64,000 nucleotides of DNA from assembly GCA_900660155.1 (NCBI GenBank), contig CABFPE010000136.1:1113487-1177486 (forward strand), read 5' to 3'. Shown piece by piece: positions 46,640-58,033 of this stretch. The notes under the pieces are model-generated. The model worked only from the letters and a program-made list of their open reading frames with translations, made no database searches and was not told the origin of the DNA. Source of the stretch: Hofstenia miamia. Its lineage: Eukaryota; Xenacoelomorpha; Acoela; Hofsteniidae. Both the position numbers and the translations under genes were made by a program. Within the stretch, counting starts at the first letter, position 1; the number at the start of each line of letters is the position of its first letter.

Positions 46640-47330
46640 TGTTGATTGCTTTTAGGATTACTTCAAATTGATTTTTTATCTAGATTGAAAATTGTTTTGT
46701 CTATTGTTTCCTTTTCTTGAAGTATACTTTCAACTATCTTTGAAATTGAGTGAGTTATTGATATTGGTCTTAGATATTTTGACTCTACCAGACATAAAAG
46801 ATTGGCACAAGTAAATGGGGTTTTGTGCAACCAAACTTATTGACTTATTTAACAATAATGAAATTGGTTTTAGAAATACACAGGAACATTCCAGTAGTAG
46901 TCAATCTGGTATGGGATTATTATAAATATCAATTCCAAATACTTTATATAAATTCAGTTTTCTGAAAACTTCATATGCATGAAAATCAGCTATTCTCATT
47001 CTGATTTTTGTAATGTAGTCTGGGGACATCGCTTTCAGAAAATGTAAAACCTCAGGAAAAAAGTTTTTAAAATAGGTCATAAAGATTTAATTCACGGTAA
47101 AACTAGGTTTATTGAGCTTTAAATCTGCTGAGCTGTCCCTCATCAGATTTTGGAACAATTTTTGACATATTCAAATAAATTAAGAAAAGTTGGCATGTGT
47201 GATACAATTATTTCCTCTGAATTAATTGTCTTCTTCCCGCCAGAGTTTAATAAAAATATGTGGTATTTTTACTGTTGCTATCAGTGTTCTAGATTGCTAC
47301 TAATCTTCCAAATGAATAATTTATCATCAT
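46640..47330 (-). mobile_element. LINE reverse transcriptase remnant (N-terminal part)
   Basis: Minus-strand frames contain LKAMSPDYITKIRM, then VFRKLNLYKVFGID, FLKPISLLLNKSISL, and finally YLRPISITHSISKIVES, the R-P-I-S motif that precedes the RT palm. The order is right and the frames change repeatedly, as in a long-dead copy. The palm with YADD is absent. Confidence 0.55.
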
Positions 47331-47339
47331 AAGTACAAA

Positions 47340-48028
47340 CTGGAAGCATTAAGTTATTGACAAACACAATAGGAAGAGGTTCTAAAATGGCTATAGAAAG
47401 TAGACAAAATTTCGAAGATTGAGCATAGACAACAAATATTGGTGATTATTTAAAATCTGTCCTCATTGCCTTATTCGTCTTTCATGTTCCTCTGCTGTCA
47501 CTTTCACCCAAGAAACCGAGGTTTTTAAAGTACTTATTGAATGTACAAATCACAAAATATACAATTGCACTGTTCATGTTTCATTGTTTTTATTGTCTAT
47601 TTCTGCAAATTAATTTTTACACCACATATGATCCTTTAATTGGATCATTATATCAAAGGATTCAATACGACAATTGATAATATCTGATTTAAATTTTATT
47701 TGTAATTCTATACAATAATCTTTTTTAGTTTATTATATTATTTGAAGTCAAAATGCAACTCATTGGCAAATAATATTTCGACTTCAAAAGAAACTGCAGA
47801 CTCTACTTATAGTTATGAGCGACCGATCACAAATCATTTAAATTAAGAGGATGAACTTAACTGATATTCTCACGAGTCTGCAATTATTTAAAAAGAAAAG
47901 GTATTTTGTTTTTTGCATATTTGATTTTACACATTGCAATTATATGAATCCTATTAGAGGTTTGCAATTAAAATATTGGAAATTGTTTCCCATCAGAGTG
48001 TTTTACTGAGTTTTCTTATATTTAATCA
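47340..48028. other. No feature recognised
   Basis: AT-rich sequence leading into an AT microsatellite (48029-48051) that borders an assembly gap. Confidence 0.45.
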
Positions 48029-48051
48029 CTATATATATATATATATATATA

Positions 48052-48353
48052 NNNNNNNNNNNNNNNNNNNNNNNNNNNNNNNNNNNNNNNNNNNNNNNNN
48101 NNNNNNNNNNNNNNNNNNNNNNNNNNNNNNNNNNNNNNNNNNNNNNNNNNNNNNNNNNNNNNNNNNNNNNNNNNNNNNNNNNNNNNNNNNNNNNNNNNNN
48201 NNNNNNNNNNNNNNNNNNNNNNNNNNNNNNNNNNNNNNNNNNNNNNNNNNNNNNNNNNNNNNNNNNNNNNNNNNNNNNNNNNNNNNNNNNNNNNNNNNNN
48301 NNNNNNNNNNNNNNNNNNNNNNNNNNNNNNNNNNNNNNNNNNNNNNNNNNNNN
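48052..48353. other. Assembly gap (302 N)
   Basis: Unknown sequence next to an AT microsatellite. By comparison with copy 2, the left end of Tc1 copy 1 should lie in it. Confidence 0.99.
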
Positions 48354-49546
48354 CGTGTTTTATGCTATTTCCTGGGAAACTTCGTAAAATTCCTGGAATT
48401 ACCAATTTTTTCTTAGAATTTACAACAGATTCATTTAGCTAATCAAATTAACACAACTTTAGATTTACACACAATACATTTTCACTGAAAAAGCACTATC
48501 ATTATAGTTTGAAATATGGTCCATGGTAGTGAAATTTCACCAACAAAGCGTGCTCAAATTCATATCTTGTACGAGGAGGGGTACAATTATCACGCTATAG
48601 CTGTTAGAATGGGCGTGTCACTATTTTCGGTATCCAGAAGTGTTACTTGCTATCAGCAACTGCAAAATTTTTCCTCTCGCAAGCGGTCTGTAAGACCAAA
48701 AGTGACAACCCCTCAAACTGACCATCTCATTCACTGTTACGTCATCAATCAACCATTCTCTTCATCTTCAACACACACCATTAGGCGTTGATTGAATACT
48801 ACCTTTGGCCTTCCATAATGCAAACCGCAGCCAAACCCTGATTGTCTTCGAAGAACATTCTAGATTGGTTGCATTTCTGCAGGCAATAACAACACTACAC
48901 CCCTGAGATGTGGCATCAAATAATGTTTATTGACGAATCCAAGATGTTCCAGTTTACATCATACCGGCCACACGCTTGACGACCAAGAAACCAAAGATTC
49001 AACACACATTACATGCAACAAACTGTCCTCTCAGCCCTTCTGTTATGATTTGGGCGTGACTGTGAATGGGCGTGATGGTCTCCATTTTGTTCCTCANGGT
49101 GCTCCTTGCCCCAACGCCAAAATTGTGGAACAGTGGATTGCATCACACGACTTTCGGCTGCTTGAGAACTGGCGGGAAACTCCCCAGACCTCAACGTCAT
49201 AGAAAATTGCTGGCATCACATCAAAAACTGTCTGAGAAAGCGCTAATGCACATCATTCGACGATCTGAAGGAGCAAATTAAAGTAGTATGGTGCACAGAG
49301 ATTACTGATGATTATTGTAGAAAGCTGGTCGAGTCAATGTCAAATCGCATTGCTCCATGTTTGGCCAATAATGGCGGACATACAAAATATTAGTGAGTTT
49401 TTCTGAATTAACTATTTACTTTCTACATGGTGTTATCATATTGTTTCTATATTGTGTTATTATTTTGTTTCTGCATTGCGTTTTTTAGTGTAAAATACAA
49501 AAATCTCTAAATTTGGAAAGTGTTCCCAAACTTTTAGCCAGTACTG
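48354..49546 (+). mobile_element. Tc1-like element, copy 1 (left end in gap)
   Basis: It closely matches copy 2 throughout. The transposase starts at ATG 48516 with a helix-turn-helix (ISPTKRAQIHILYEEGYN); the frame is lost after about 48790, where it lacks ~40 bp present in copy 2. A single N at 49097 replaces about 110 bp that copy 2 has. The right end reads CCCAAACTTTTAGCCAGTACTG, inside a TA-rich tract. It is inactive. Confidence 0.85.
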
Positions 49547-49561
49547 TATATATATATATAA

Positions 49562-50869
49562 AACTGGCCAAACGTTTGGCAACAGTAACCTGCCTAAAGC
49601 GTGTTTTATGCTATTTCCTGGAAACTTCGTAAAATTCCTTGAATTCTCGATTTTTTCTTAGAATTTACAGCAGATTTATTTAGCTAATCAAATTAACACA
49701 ACTTTAGATTTACACACAATACATTTTCACTGAAAAAGCACTATCACTATAGTTTGAAATATGGTAAATGGTAGTAAAATTTCACCAACAAAGCGTGCTA
49801 AAATTCATATCTTGAATGCGGAGGGGTACAATTATTGCGCTATAGTTGTTAGAATGGGCATGTCAGTATCTTCATTATCCAGAAGTGTTACTTGCTATCA
49901 GCAACTGCAAAATTTTTCCTCTCGCAAGCAGTCTGTAAGACCAAAAGTGACAACCCCTCAAACAGACCATCTCATTCACTGTTACATCGTCAATCAACCA
50001 TTCCCTTCATCTTCTGAAGTTAAAGCAAATCTAGGTGCGGTAGTGCAAAATGTATCAACACGCACCATTAGGCGTTGATTGAATACTACCTTTGACCTTC
50101 TATAATGCAAACCCGCAGCCAAACCCTGATTGTCTTCAAAGAACATTCGAGATTGGTTTCACTTCTGCAGGCAATAACAACACTACACCCCTGAAATGTG
50201 GCATCAAGTAATGTTTAGTGACGAATCCAAGATGTGCCAGTTTACATCATACCGGCCACATGTTTGAAGATCAAGAAACCAAAGATTCAAAACACATTAT
50301 ATGAAACAAACTGTCCGCTGAGCACCTTCTGTGATGATTTGAGTGCTATAACTGTGAATGGGCGTGATGGTCTGCATTTTGTTCCTCACAACAAGACAGT
50401 CACAGCCAAGGCCTACCTCAAAATAATTCAGGAGAATGCTCCCATGTTTATGCAGCTTCGCAAAACATCTGTACTACAACGAGGTGGTGCTCCTTGCCAC
50501 AGCGCCAAAGTTGTGAAATAGTGGATTGAATCACAAGACTTTCGGCTGCTTGAGAACTGGCCGGGAAACTCCCCAGACCTCAACGTCATAAAAAATGCTG
50601 GCATCACATCAAAAACTGTCTAAGGAAGTGCAATGTACATCACTCGATGATCTGAAGGAGCAAATTAAAGTGGTATGGTGCACAGAGATTACTGATGATT
50701 ATTGTAGAAAGCTGGTCGAGTCAATGTCAAATCGCATTGCTCCATGTTTGGCCAATAATGGCGGACATACAAAATATTAGTGAGTTTTATTTACTTTCTA
50801 CATGGTGTTATCATATTGTTTCTACATTGTGTTATTATTTTGTTTCTACATTGCGTTTTTTAGTGTAAA

Positions 50870-50870
<1 letters not shown>
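49562..50870 (+). mobile_element. Tc1-like element, copy 2 (right end lost in AT tract)
   Basis: The left end, ACTGGCCAAACGTTTGGCAACA, matches the reverse complement of copy 1's right end. Two helix-turn-helix regions are encoded from ATG 49761 (ISPTKRAKIHILNAEGYN). FSDESK near 50215 keeps the first catalytic Asp. LQRGGAPCHSAKVV near 50490 has lost the second, and WPGNSPDLNVIKN has Lys in place of the third. The right ~50 bp are replaced by an AT repeat. The 15-bp TA tract between copies suggests insertion of one Tc1 next to the other at TA targets. Confidence 0.85.
49761..50078 (+). pseudogene. Tc1 transposase N-terminal DNA-binding region
   Basis: The 105-codon open frame holds the paired-like helix-turn-helix: KRAKIHILNAEGYNYCAIVV (first) and RTIRR at the end of the second. 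It stops at 50076 where the active element would read on. Copy 1 carries the same region at 48516-48791. Confidence 0.8.

Positions 50871-50935
<65 letters not shown>
50871..50935. repeat. (AT)n microsatellite
   Basis: About 65 bp of alternating AT replaces the right terminus of Tc1 copy 2. Confidence 0.95.
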
Positions 50936-50936
<1 letters not shown>

Positions 50937-50938
<2 letters not shown>

Positions 50939-51345
50939 TGGATTCAACCAAAGCTACTAACAATGGTAACTTAGTGAGCACCTGCTGCAACGGAAAACGT
51001 TGGCGCAGAAAACGCCTATCCTGTAGTGCAGAGGAAAGCGTTATCCCTAACATGAATGCCATATGAGACACATTCATACCTCTAGCACCAGTGGCAGTCT
51101 TCCCAGTAGCGTTTCCACTGCTCGCCATCTGTTCACTAAACAGATAGGCTTCGCGATCGTCAAAGCCCCCATGTTCAAAAAGTACACATGGCAGCACCTA
51201 CGTCTACTTTATTGCTTAATGCTCTCTGTAGGTCTGGAACGCACCTTCTAAGACATTGGCGATACCCAGGAACCGCAGCGTGGAAGCTGCCTTACTAGGA
51301 TAGTTTGGGCGTACTGCCCTTTAGGTGCCCAAAGTTAACAGTAAG
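50937..51345. other. GC-richer pocket, function unknown
   Basis: Base composition is near even here, against AT-rich flanks. Both strands have short open frames (plus 51063-51251, with IVKAPMFKKYTWQHLRLLYC; minus 50835-51197), and neither resembles a known protein to me. It may be a scrap of a repeat or of a gene. Confidence 0.35.
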
Positions 51346-52466
51346 TTTTTTGCACTGATAAATTGTATTGAAAACAACCAAACTTACTATATGCGTCATT
51401 AACAGCAGTTTTAAAGGCAAATCAAAAATCATGTGCTACACATTATTGACAATCAAAATCATTCGCAAAGACATCAATGCAGTTAGCAAAGTATTTTTGT
51501 ATTATTATCATTTTGTTGCACTGATACATCAATAATGGGACTGAGTTTTCTTGAAGAGATTGCTTATATTTGCAGTCTTTCGTTTCTTTTTAATATGTTT
51601 GCACGCAAACGATGTAGCGATGATTATCGATTGCACTGCATAAGTCCTCCCAGTGATTCGCGCATATAGCAAATGTTGGCAAAATTGTTACATATCGCGA
51701 TCGAATAGTGTCCTGTTATCATAAAACAAATCATTAACACTACTTCCAAGATTATTACCTATTTCAAGAAGTTGTCTAGCAACTTTGCGAAATCTGAATG
51801 AATAAAGTTGGAAATTTATCTGTTGTCCAGTTGGCAATAGCATTGCAATAAAATAAATTTGCGATCAATATGAAAAAACTTTTTTGTATATCAGTTTTTG
51901 CACTAAAAAAGAACATCACATTTAATTTCGTCAATTTTTTTTATCATTATAAAACATTCATTCCTCAAGTTGGTTTTAAGAAGTTTGGCATATTGAAAGA
52001 TTTATGCATATTTGTAGAGCCTTTAGCGAGTTTTGTAAATTTGTTTGCAATTTTTGGACATTCAGCTTTGAATTAGAAGTCTTCCTCTGGTACAAAGAGG
52101 GTTTGGCATGTTGAGAGATTTATGTATATTTATACAGCCCCTACTAAACGAGTTTTGTCTGATTTCTTATCTGTTTTCAGCATTCAGTAAATCTTCTTTA
52201 GCTTTATCTGACAATATATATATATTATTAATTACTATACACTTTGGTGGGTGACATTTGTTAATTACAACTTGCAAATTTCATTCTATTGTTTCAACTG
52301 ACTTATCTCTGAACCCCACCGCTCTGCAAATTTTGATCCAATGGAATAGCATTATATATTAAAATGTACGCTCGGGACTATCTGAAACCACTTTTGGATT
52401 TTTAGATTTATCAAAATTGGATGCACTATAATGTACAAAACAAAATGCTAAAATTCACACTATTAC
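51346..52466. other. No gene recognised; short imperfect duplication
   Basis: TTTGGCATATTGAAAGATTTATGC near 51985 is echoed near 52105 (TTTGGCATGTTGAGAGATTTATG), about 120 bp apart. Nothing else was supported. Confidence 0.4.
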
Positions 52467-52618
52467 TGTAATATGTAATGTAAAACAATTAATATTTTTG
52501 CGTGATCGTTAAATTGACAAACTTTATATATGCGTAATTTACAAGTGACCCATTCAGTCTTAAATTTTGTTTACCATGTTTATTACTAATAAGTGTCCTT
52601 AAAGTTTACTGTAGCACC
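52467..52618 (-). repeat. LTR copy of the fossil (3' LTR)
   Basis: Pairs with 53316-53468 as a direct repeat. Confidence 0.85.
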
Positions 52619-53315
52619 CGCTGCACATCTCTCCTCTTTAAGTACTATTATCTGTACATCCATAAAAGTCTGGTTAGCCTCATTGTTGAGAGAATCGTCT
52701 TATGCTAGGGGTGTCACTGAGGATTCTTTCAGTACTTGGGCTTTCACAGAAATGAAGAGCTCCAGGTTTTTTTCTCTACTGCTTGATTCAATGCTTCCTT
52801 TTTCGGCGTCCATGCATCATAGGTAGTTTGCCTACTCCAATCGAACGTTTTTGCTTAAAGGGATTAAGTGTAAAACATTACACTGTACCCCTGAATCTAC
52901 TTTAATACTCACGGGATAGTTAAGAATTCTAACATTTGCAGTTATCTTTTTGTGATATCTAGCATTCAGTTCTGGTTCTTAAACAGTTAACAAATTGGTC
53001 TATCTTCATTAAACCTCTGCCTGTTTTGTAAAATTGGTATCTTTTCAAAGAACTCGTTTGCACTGCAGTTTAAATGATCATCACATTTTTTTACAATATG
53101 CTTCTATCTTCTGAAACTGATCAATGAAAGTTTTCAAATATTTTCTTCGCTTGATCCCCTATGCATCTCAAACAAATGCCAATCCGAACTTTATGTGGTT
53201 TTCCGCCAGCTTCAATGGCATTCATAAATAATATATAATCTCGCTTCCATTTGTGCCATTCAGCTGCTATGTTGGGATGTCAACTTCAATGAATCGAAAG
53301 ACATCTCTGTCACCA

Positions 53316-53468
53316 TGTAATATGTAATGTAAAACAATTAAGATTTATTGTGTGAACCTTAAAATGACAAACTTTATATATGCGTAATTTACAACGGACG
53401 CGTTTAGCCTTAACATCATGTTTACCATGATTCCTACTAGTAAGTGTCCTAAAAGTTAATGTAGCACA
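53316..53468 (-). repeat. LTR copy of the fossil (5' LTR)
   Basis: Pairs with 52467-52618 as a direct repeat; read on the minus strand it begins TGTGCTACATTAAC. Confidence 0.85.
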
Positions 53469-53784
53469 ATTACAATAGCCGTCTATATAATTTAATGGAC
53501 TAAAGCTGTTTTGGAGACCTATTGCTCCATGTTTATTTGCGTTATCAACACAGTTTACATACCATTCGATGTGTGTTGAATAGCTCTGACAAATTTATTT
53601 TTAATTTTGCGATTTCATCAATTTGGATGGTTTTGCAGCAAAAATGTAATCTTGCTTTATACACAACAATTCCTTTAATTAAAATGAAGTTTCATATCAT
53701 AACCCCGAATTTTATTGCTGTGGCTGTATACCATTTGTAAAATTGGCAGAAATAATTCGAATCAATACATGCTTCATTTTTTAG

Positions 53785-53917
53785 AAAGACACACGAGAAG
53801 CTTCGCAATGACATTTTTATTGGACTTGATCTTGATAGTGAAGAATTTGCTAGTTGTTTAAGTGAGCTACTGAAAACCGCCTTTTATAGTTTAAACAATA
53901 TTGAAAATGATTTTTAG
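53785..53917 (+). CDS. Possible exon of an unidentified plus-strand gene
   Basis: A strong acceptor, TTCATTTTTTAG, precedes an open stretch that reads KLRNDIFIGLDLDSEEFASC and LSELLKTAFYSLNNIENDF to a TAG. A GTGAGC donor-like site lies inside, after TGTTTAA, so the exon could end there instead. Charged, well-mixed composition unlike random AT-rich DNA is the main support. No family was recognised. Confidence 0.35.
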
Positions 53918-54331
53918 TTCTTTCAATTCCCTTATCGCACAATGAGAAACCAAATTAGTTGATAAAATGATGAATGCTTTTCTAAAGTGGTGCATAAGCT
54001 ATAGCCCTAAAATGCACTCAATACATCACTATTTTAACACTATATTGTCAAACTAGACCTTTATTTCCTATTAGAATGGAGAAAAATGCACCAAGCCAAC
54101 CACAGAACAAATGATGGCAAAAATAAATCTGCTCCGATGTTTGATTTTAATTGCTGCATCATTAGAATGTTTTTTCACTTATTTTTTTTATTGTAGCACA
54201 CAGAAAATATTTTTCGTAAAAAATATATTTAATTTTTGAATTCAGCTTATCAAAATTAACCAAAGAAAGTTTTTCTTTGTGATTGCAAAAAATACTTTTT
54301 TGTAAACACTGTAGTTTTAATGAGTTTCTAG

Positions 54332-54407
54332 TTCATAGATGATGGTATGAATAATTTGGACTGTTGTGTTTTCAAAAACTTTTATAATTATGTGGTTGAA
54401 GTGGAAG
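54332..54407 (+). CDS. Possible internal exon of an unidentified gene
   Basis: Between acceptor GTTTCTAG and donor GTAACA, one frame reads FIDDGMNNLDCCVFKNFYNY then VVEVE. Length is 76 bp. The phase does not join cleanly with its neighbours, so an exon may be missing or this may be chance. Confidence 0.3.
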
Positions 54408-54820
54408 GTAACAAGTATTTGTACAATGACGAAAAGCAACACTGATTTGCTAAGCTTAATTCCTTTGTGTAAATTGACAGAATTTTTAATACATCACTTT
54501 TTCCTAGATATGTCTTCAAAGTGTATTCATTTGACGATGAATTTATTAAAATAATATTTTTCCTTAGACTTCATTATGCATAGCATGTGAATTAAAAAGT
54601 GCCAAATAATTGCAAAACAATTTAATTCATTTAACACTGTCAATCATCGCTCGCCATCAAATACAAACACATTCAGTAGGATTACCTGCGAATCCTTCAC
54701 TTCCAAGATTTACTTATTGCAAGAGTAAAACACCGGGAATTTCTTTAGGAATATGTGATTGACATCATGATTATCAATAAGCCCATTTACAGCCAAGATA
54801 ATGATTTTGTAGATTAAGTT

Positions 54821-55761
54821 AGTGACCCTGCTTATTTCAATAAATATTTCATTGATTGTAATGATGGTACTTGCTTATTAGATGCATAATAATGCATATG
54901 AATTTCTTACAAATACATAAATTACAGCTTTTTACTCTTTGTAATATTTTTGTGTTTTAGATACTGCACGCTGATGATCATTTAATGAATGTAGTTGCAG
55001 CGAAAGGAATTGAAGAGCCAACATTTTTGTTCAAAGTGGTTTGTGCACAATGCGTGCTAGCAAAAATGTCACGTTTTCTTGTAGATTGCAAAAGATTATT
55101 TTTTTTCTTTTCCTCAAATATAAATTATACTTTTTGAAATATTAGAACACTGCTTCTATCAGCTTATAAGGGTGTGTTAAGATAAACTACAAATTTCATA
55201 TTCGTTAACATTAAGCAGTTTATTGAGATACAGTATATCAATACCATCCTTGAGTAATGCATTATCTTTAATGTTGATATTAGAGAAAATTATACTATTT
55301 GATATTCCCCATTGAAGTATAATAAGTAAATAAATGATTTTGCCACTTTCTAAATCCTAAGAAAATCTAAAATGTCTAAATATTGATTTTTTCTAAAGGA
55401 GCATTCATAAATTGGAAATTTAAAATAGTATCTGTATTTTATTTGTTTTAGATGCATTTTAAATTTTTTAAAATTCTTAAACGCAGTAAAATATTATTTT
55501 TTTTCTTTTCTGCAATTTTCTTAAATTTTTAAAAAATTATATATGTAGTTGTATCACTTTTCAAAATAATTTGTTCATATTCTCCTAAAGGTAATTACTT
55601 TTTAAGTTTTTAAAAGAAAACTTTTCAAGATGTTTACATTTTAAATTTGTAAATACTTTCAATTCATTTATCACATTGCAGAAACATTTTAGGAATGCTC
55701 CTGGAATTTATAGTTAATTTTAAGTTATGATGCCCTCTGAGATTTAATTTTTTTATCATCG
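54821..55761. repeat. Duplicated block, copy 1
   Basis: Matches 56063-56973 with only scattered substitutions and small indels. It stops exactly at the single N at 55762, which suggests an unmerged overlap of two haplotype contigs rather than a genomic duplication. Confidence 0.85.
54961..55038 (+). CDS. Possible internal exon, duplicated downstream
   Basis: After acceptor TTGTGTTTTAG it reads ILHADDHLMNVVAAKGIEEP then TFLFKV before GTTTGT, 26 codons. The homologous stretch at about 56201-56260 has lost about 15 bp from the middle of it, so only one copy could be functional. Confidence 0.35.
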
Positions 55762-55762
55762 N

Positions 55763-56062
55763 TTGAATGAGCTTCAGGTATGTCCATTACGATTTGAATG
55801 TTTCTTTCAATTATCACCAATACAATACGTAAAAAAAACATCAATATAAATTTTTGTATCTACAATAATTCAATATCTTTTGGTGATGATGCCTTTTCTT
55901 TTATTGCATTGAAATACATTGTTCGGAAATCTTCTTTGCTTTTTTAGAACACACATTCCGCATTCGGCCTTGTTTTTATGTGTTTATGATGCGGTGAACT
56001 GACGTCAATGATACCAATAACTGTGTATCAATTTCACTTACTGGAGGATGCAGAAGATTTTT
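55763..56062. other. Unique start of the second contig
   Basis: Sequence between the N join and the second copy. No gene was seen. Confidence 0.4.
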
Positions 56063-56973
56063 AGTGACCCTGCTTATTTCAATAAATATTTCATTGATTT
56101 TAATGGTACTTGCTTATTAGATGCATAATAATGCATATGAATTTCTTACAAATACATAAATTACAGATTTTTACTCTTTCTAATATTTTTGTGTTTTAGA
56201 TACTACACGCTGATGATCATTTAATGAATGTAGTTGCAGTGAAAGGAATTGGGTTTGTTCAAAGTGGTTTGTGCACAACGCGTGCTAGCAAAAATGTCAC
56301 GTTTTCTTGTAGATTGCAAAAAATTATTTTTTTTCTTTTCCTCAAATATAAATTATACTTTTTGAAATATTAGAACACTGCCTTTATCAGCTTATAAGGG
56401 TGTGTTAAGACAAACTACAAATTTCATATTCGTTAACATTAAGCAGTATATCAATACCATCCTTGAGTAATGCATTATCTTTAATGTTAATATTAGAGAA
56501 AATTATACTATTTGATATTCCCCATTGAAGTATAATAAGTAAATAAATGATTTTGCCACTTTCTAAATCCTAAGAAAATCTAAAATGTCTAAATATTGAT
56601 TTTTTCTAAAGGAGCATTCATAAATTGGAAATTTAAAATAGTATCTGTATTTTATTTGTTTTAGATGCATTTTAAATTTTTTAAAATTCTTAAACGCAGT
56701 AAAATATTATTTTTTTCTTTTCTGCAATTTTCTTAAATTTTTAAAAAATTATATATGTAGTTGTATCACTTTTCAAAATAATTTGTTCATATTCTCCTAA
56801 AGGTAATTACTTATTAAGTTTTTAAAAGAAAACTGTTCAAGATGTTTACATTTTAAATTTGTAAATACTTTCAATTCATTTATCATAATGCAGAAACATT
56901 TTAGGAATGCTCCTGGAAGTTATAGTTAATTTTAAGTTATGATGCCCTCTGAGATTTAATTTTTTTATCATCG
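56063..56973. repeat. Duplicated block, copy 2
   Basis: Partner of 54821-55761; runs on without interruption into the piggyBac-like insertion at TTAA 56982-56985. Confidence 0.85.
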
Positions 56974-57118
56974 TGTTGATTTTAACCCTTTGTTTACTAC
57001 GCTGGGAAATTCTTTGAAATTTTCATTCTCCATTTAATATTATACTGAGAATAACATTGGGTAAAGGAATATAAAGTTAAATTTCCAGTAATGTTTGTTG
57101 CTATGGTTACCAGCCTTA

Positions 57119-58033
57119 TGGGACTTCAAAGTCCCGCCAGGTTATATTGTCCATCATTAATGTCAAAAGGGAAGAAGCAATTTATCCATTATTATTGACA
57201 ATGGTGTAAGTTATAAATAATCTAAAATAGTAAAATGAGTTTTATGGTAAAAAATCTACAATATCATTAAATTTAATGTCTTAACAAGTTCATGGAGCAA
57301 TGTCATGGAATTCTGCAAAACAGTTTTTTCGTTCGTTGCAGCATAAATGCACTTTGCACATTGTGCACTTGCTATATGGTCTGGACTCTACTTTCTTTCT
57401 TTGGCAGACCTCACATCGACCTCGCTTTGTGTCATAGGTTACCCAGTGGGCACCTAGGTTCTGCAGTCTAATGTCCTTAGACACAGAGTGACCGCTCTTT
57501 CGTCGTTTAGGGGCTGTTGTGGGAGATGAAGTTTAATGTTGGTATAACATAAATACTTTTAGTAATTTCGCACAAAAAAATGAATTAGAAGTTTCAAATA
57601 GGAATACAATTCAAAGTATCATTTGTAAGCTAAAAATCATAGATGGAGGCCATATACACCCTGTCGGGACTTCTAAGTCCCAAACAAAAAAACGATCGGT
57701 CTGACGAAGGTTTTATATTATTCATTAAAAAAATACTGCATCAATTTTCCTTACAATATCACAGATATAAAAAAAAATACCATAACCTCTAGCAGTCGAT
57801 AAGTTAGTAATTATAAACAAAGAAAACTCACATACCTTACACACGTGAAAATAACAACAACGCCATTTTGAAAATGCTAATGAGACTGCGCATTTATGCG
57901 GCAATTAGAAAAATCCATGCGAAATACTTCATATAAGCGTACTGATCGTACCATGAAATCCCCAAACGTATTTCAACATCCCAGCAGATCCCAGTAGCGC
58001 TCTCAAAATATGGGACTCTGAAGTCCCGTCAGT
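57119..58033. repeat. Three copies of a GGGACTT..AAGTCCC palindrome
   Basis: GGGACTTCAAAGTCCCG lies at about 57120, GGGACTTCTAAGTCCC at about 57665 and GGGACTCTGAAGTCCCG at about 58012. The first and last sit just inside the ends of the piggyBac-like element, where transposase-binding subterminal repeats are found in this family. Confidence 0.7.
57290..57484 (-). pseudogene. piggyBac transposase C-terminal cysteine-rich domain
   Basis: The open frame of 64 codons carries GRCEVCQRKK, SKCTMCKVHLC and NCFAEFH, the C-terminal zinc-binding (C-x2-C, C-x2-C, H) domain that recognises piggyBac ends. The catalytic DDD domain is missing. The frame has its own ATG and stop by chance of truncation. Confidence 0.8.

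Larger units (their letters stand above)
52467..53468 (-). mobile_element. LTR retrotransposon fossil, Ty3/gypsy-like, internally deleted
   Basis: Direct repeats of ~152 bp (52467-52618 and 53316-53468) begin TG and end CA on the minus strand. They are flanked by a perfect 5-bp target duplication, ATTAC, at 52462-52466 and 53469-53473. The 0.7 kb interior has a gag-like part (AAEWHKWKRDYILFMNAIEA) and a protease-like part with the SIKVDSGVQCNVL active-site neighbourhood. No pol was seen. It is broken with many breaks. The two LTRs differ at roughly one site in six by eye, so the insertion is old. Confidence 0.85.

Noticed and set aside
48022-48416. Long open frames spanning the 302-N gap
   Set aside because: They are produced by translating Ns and an AT repeat.
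53522-53740. 72-codon ORF upstream of the possible exon at 53785
   Set aside because: It has fairly protein-like composition, but no splice connection or family resemblance could be shown.
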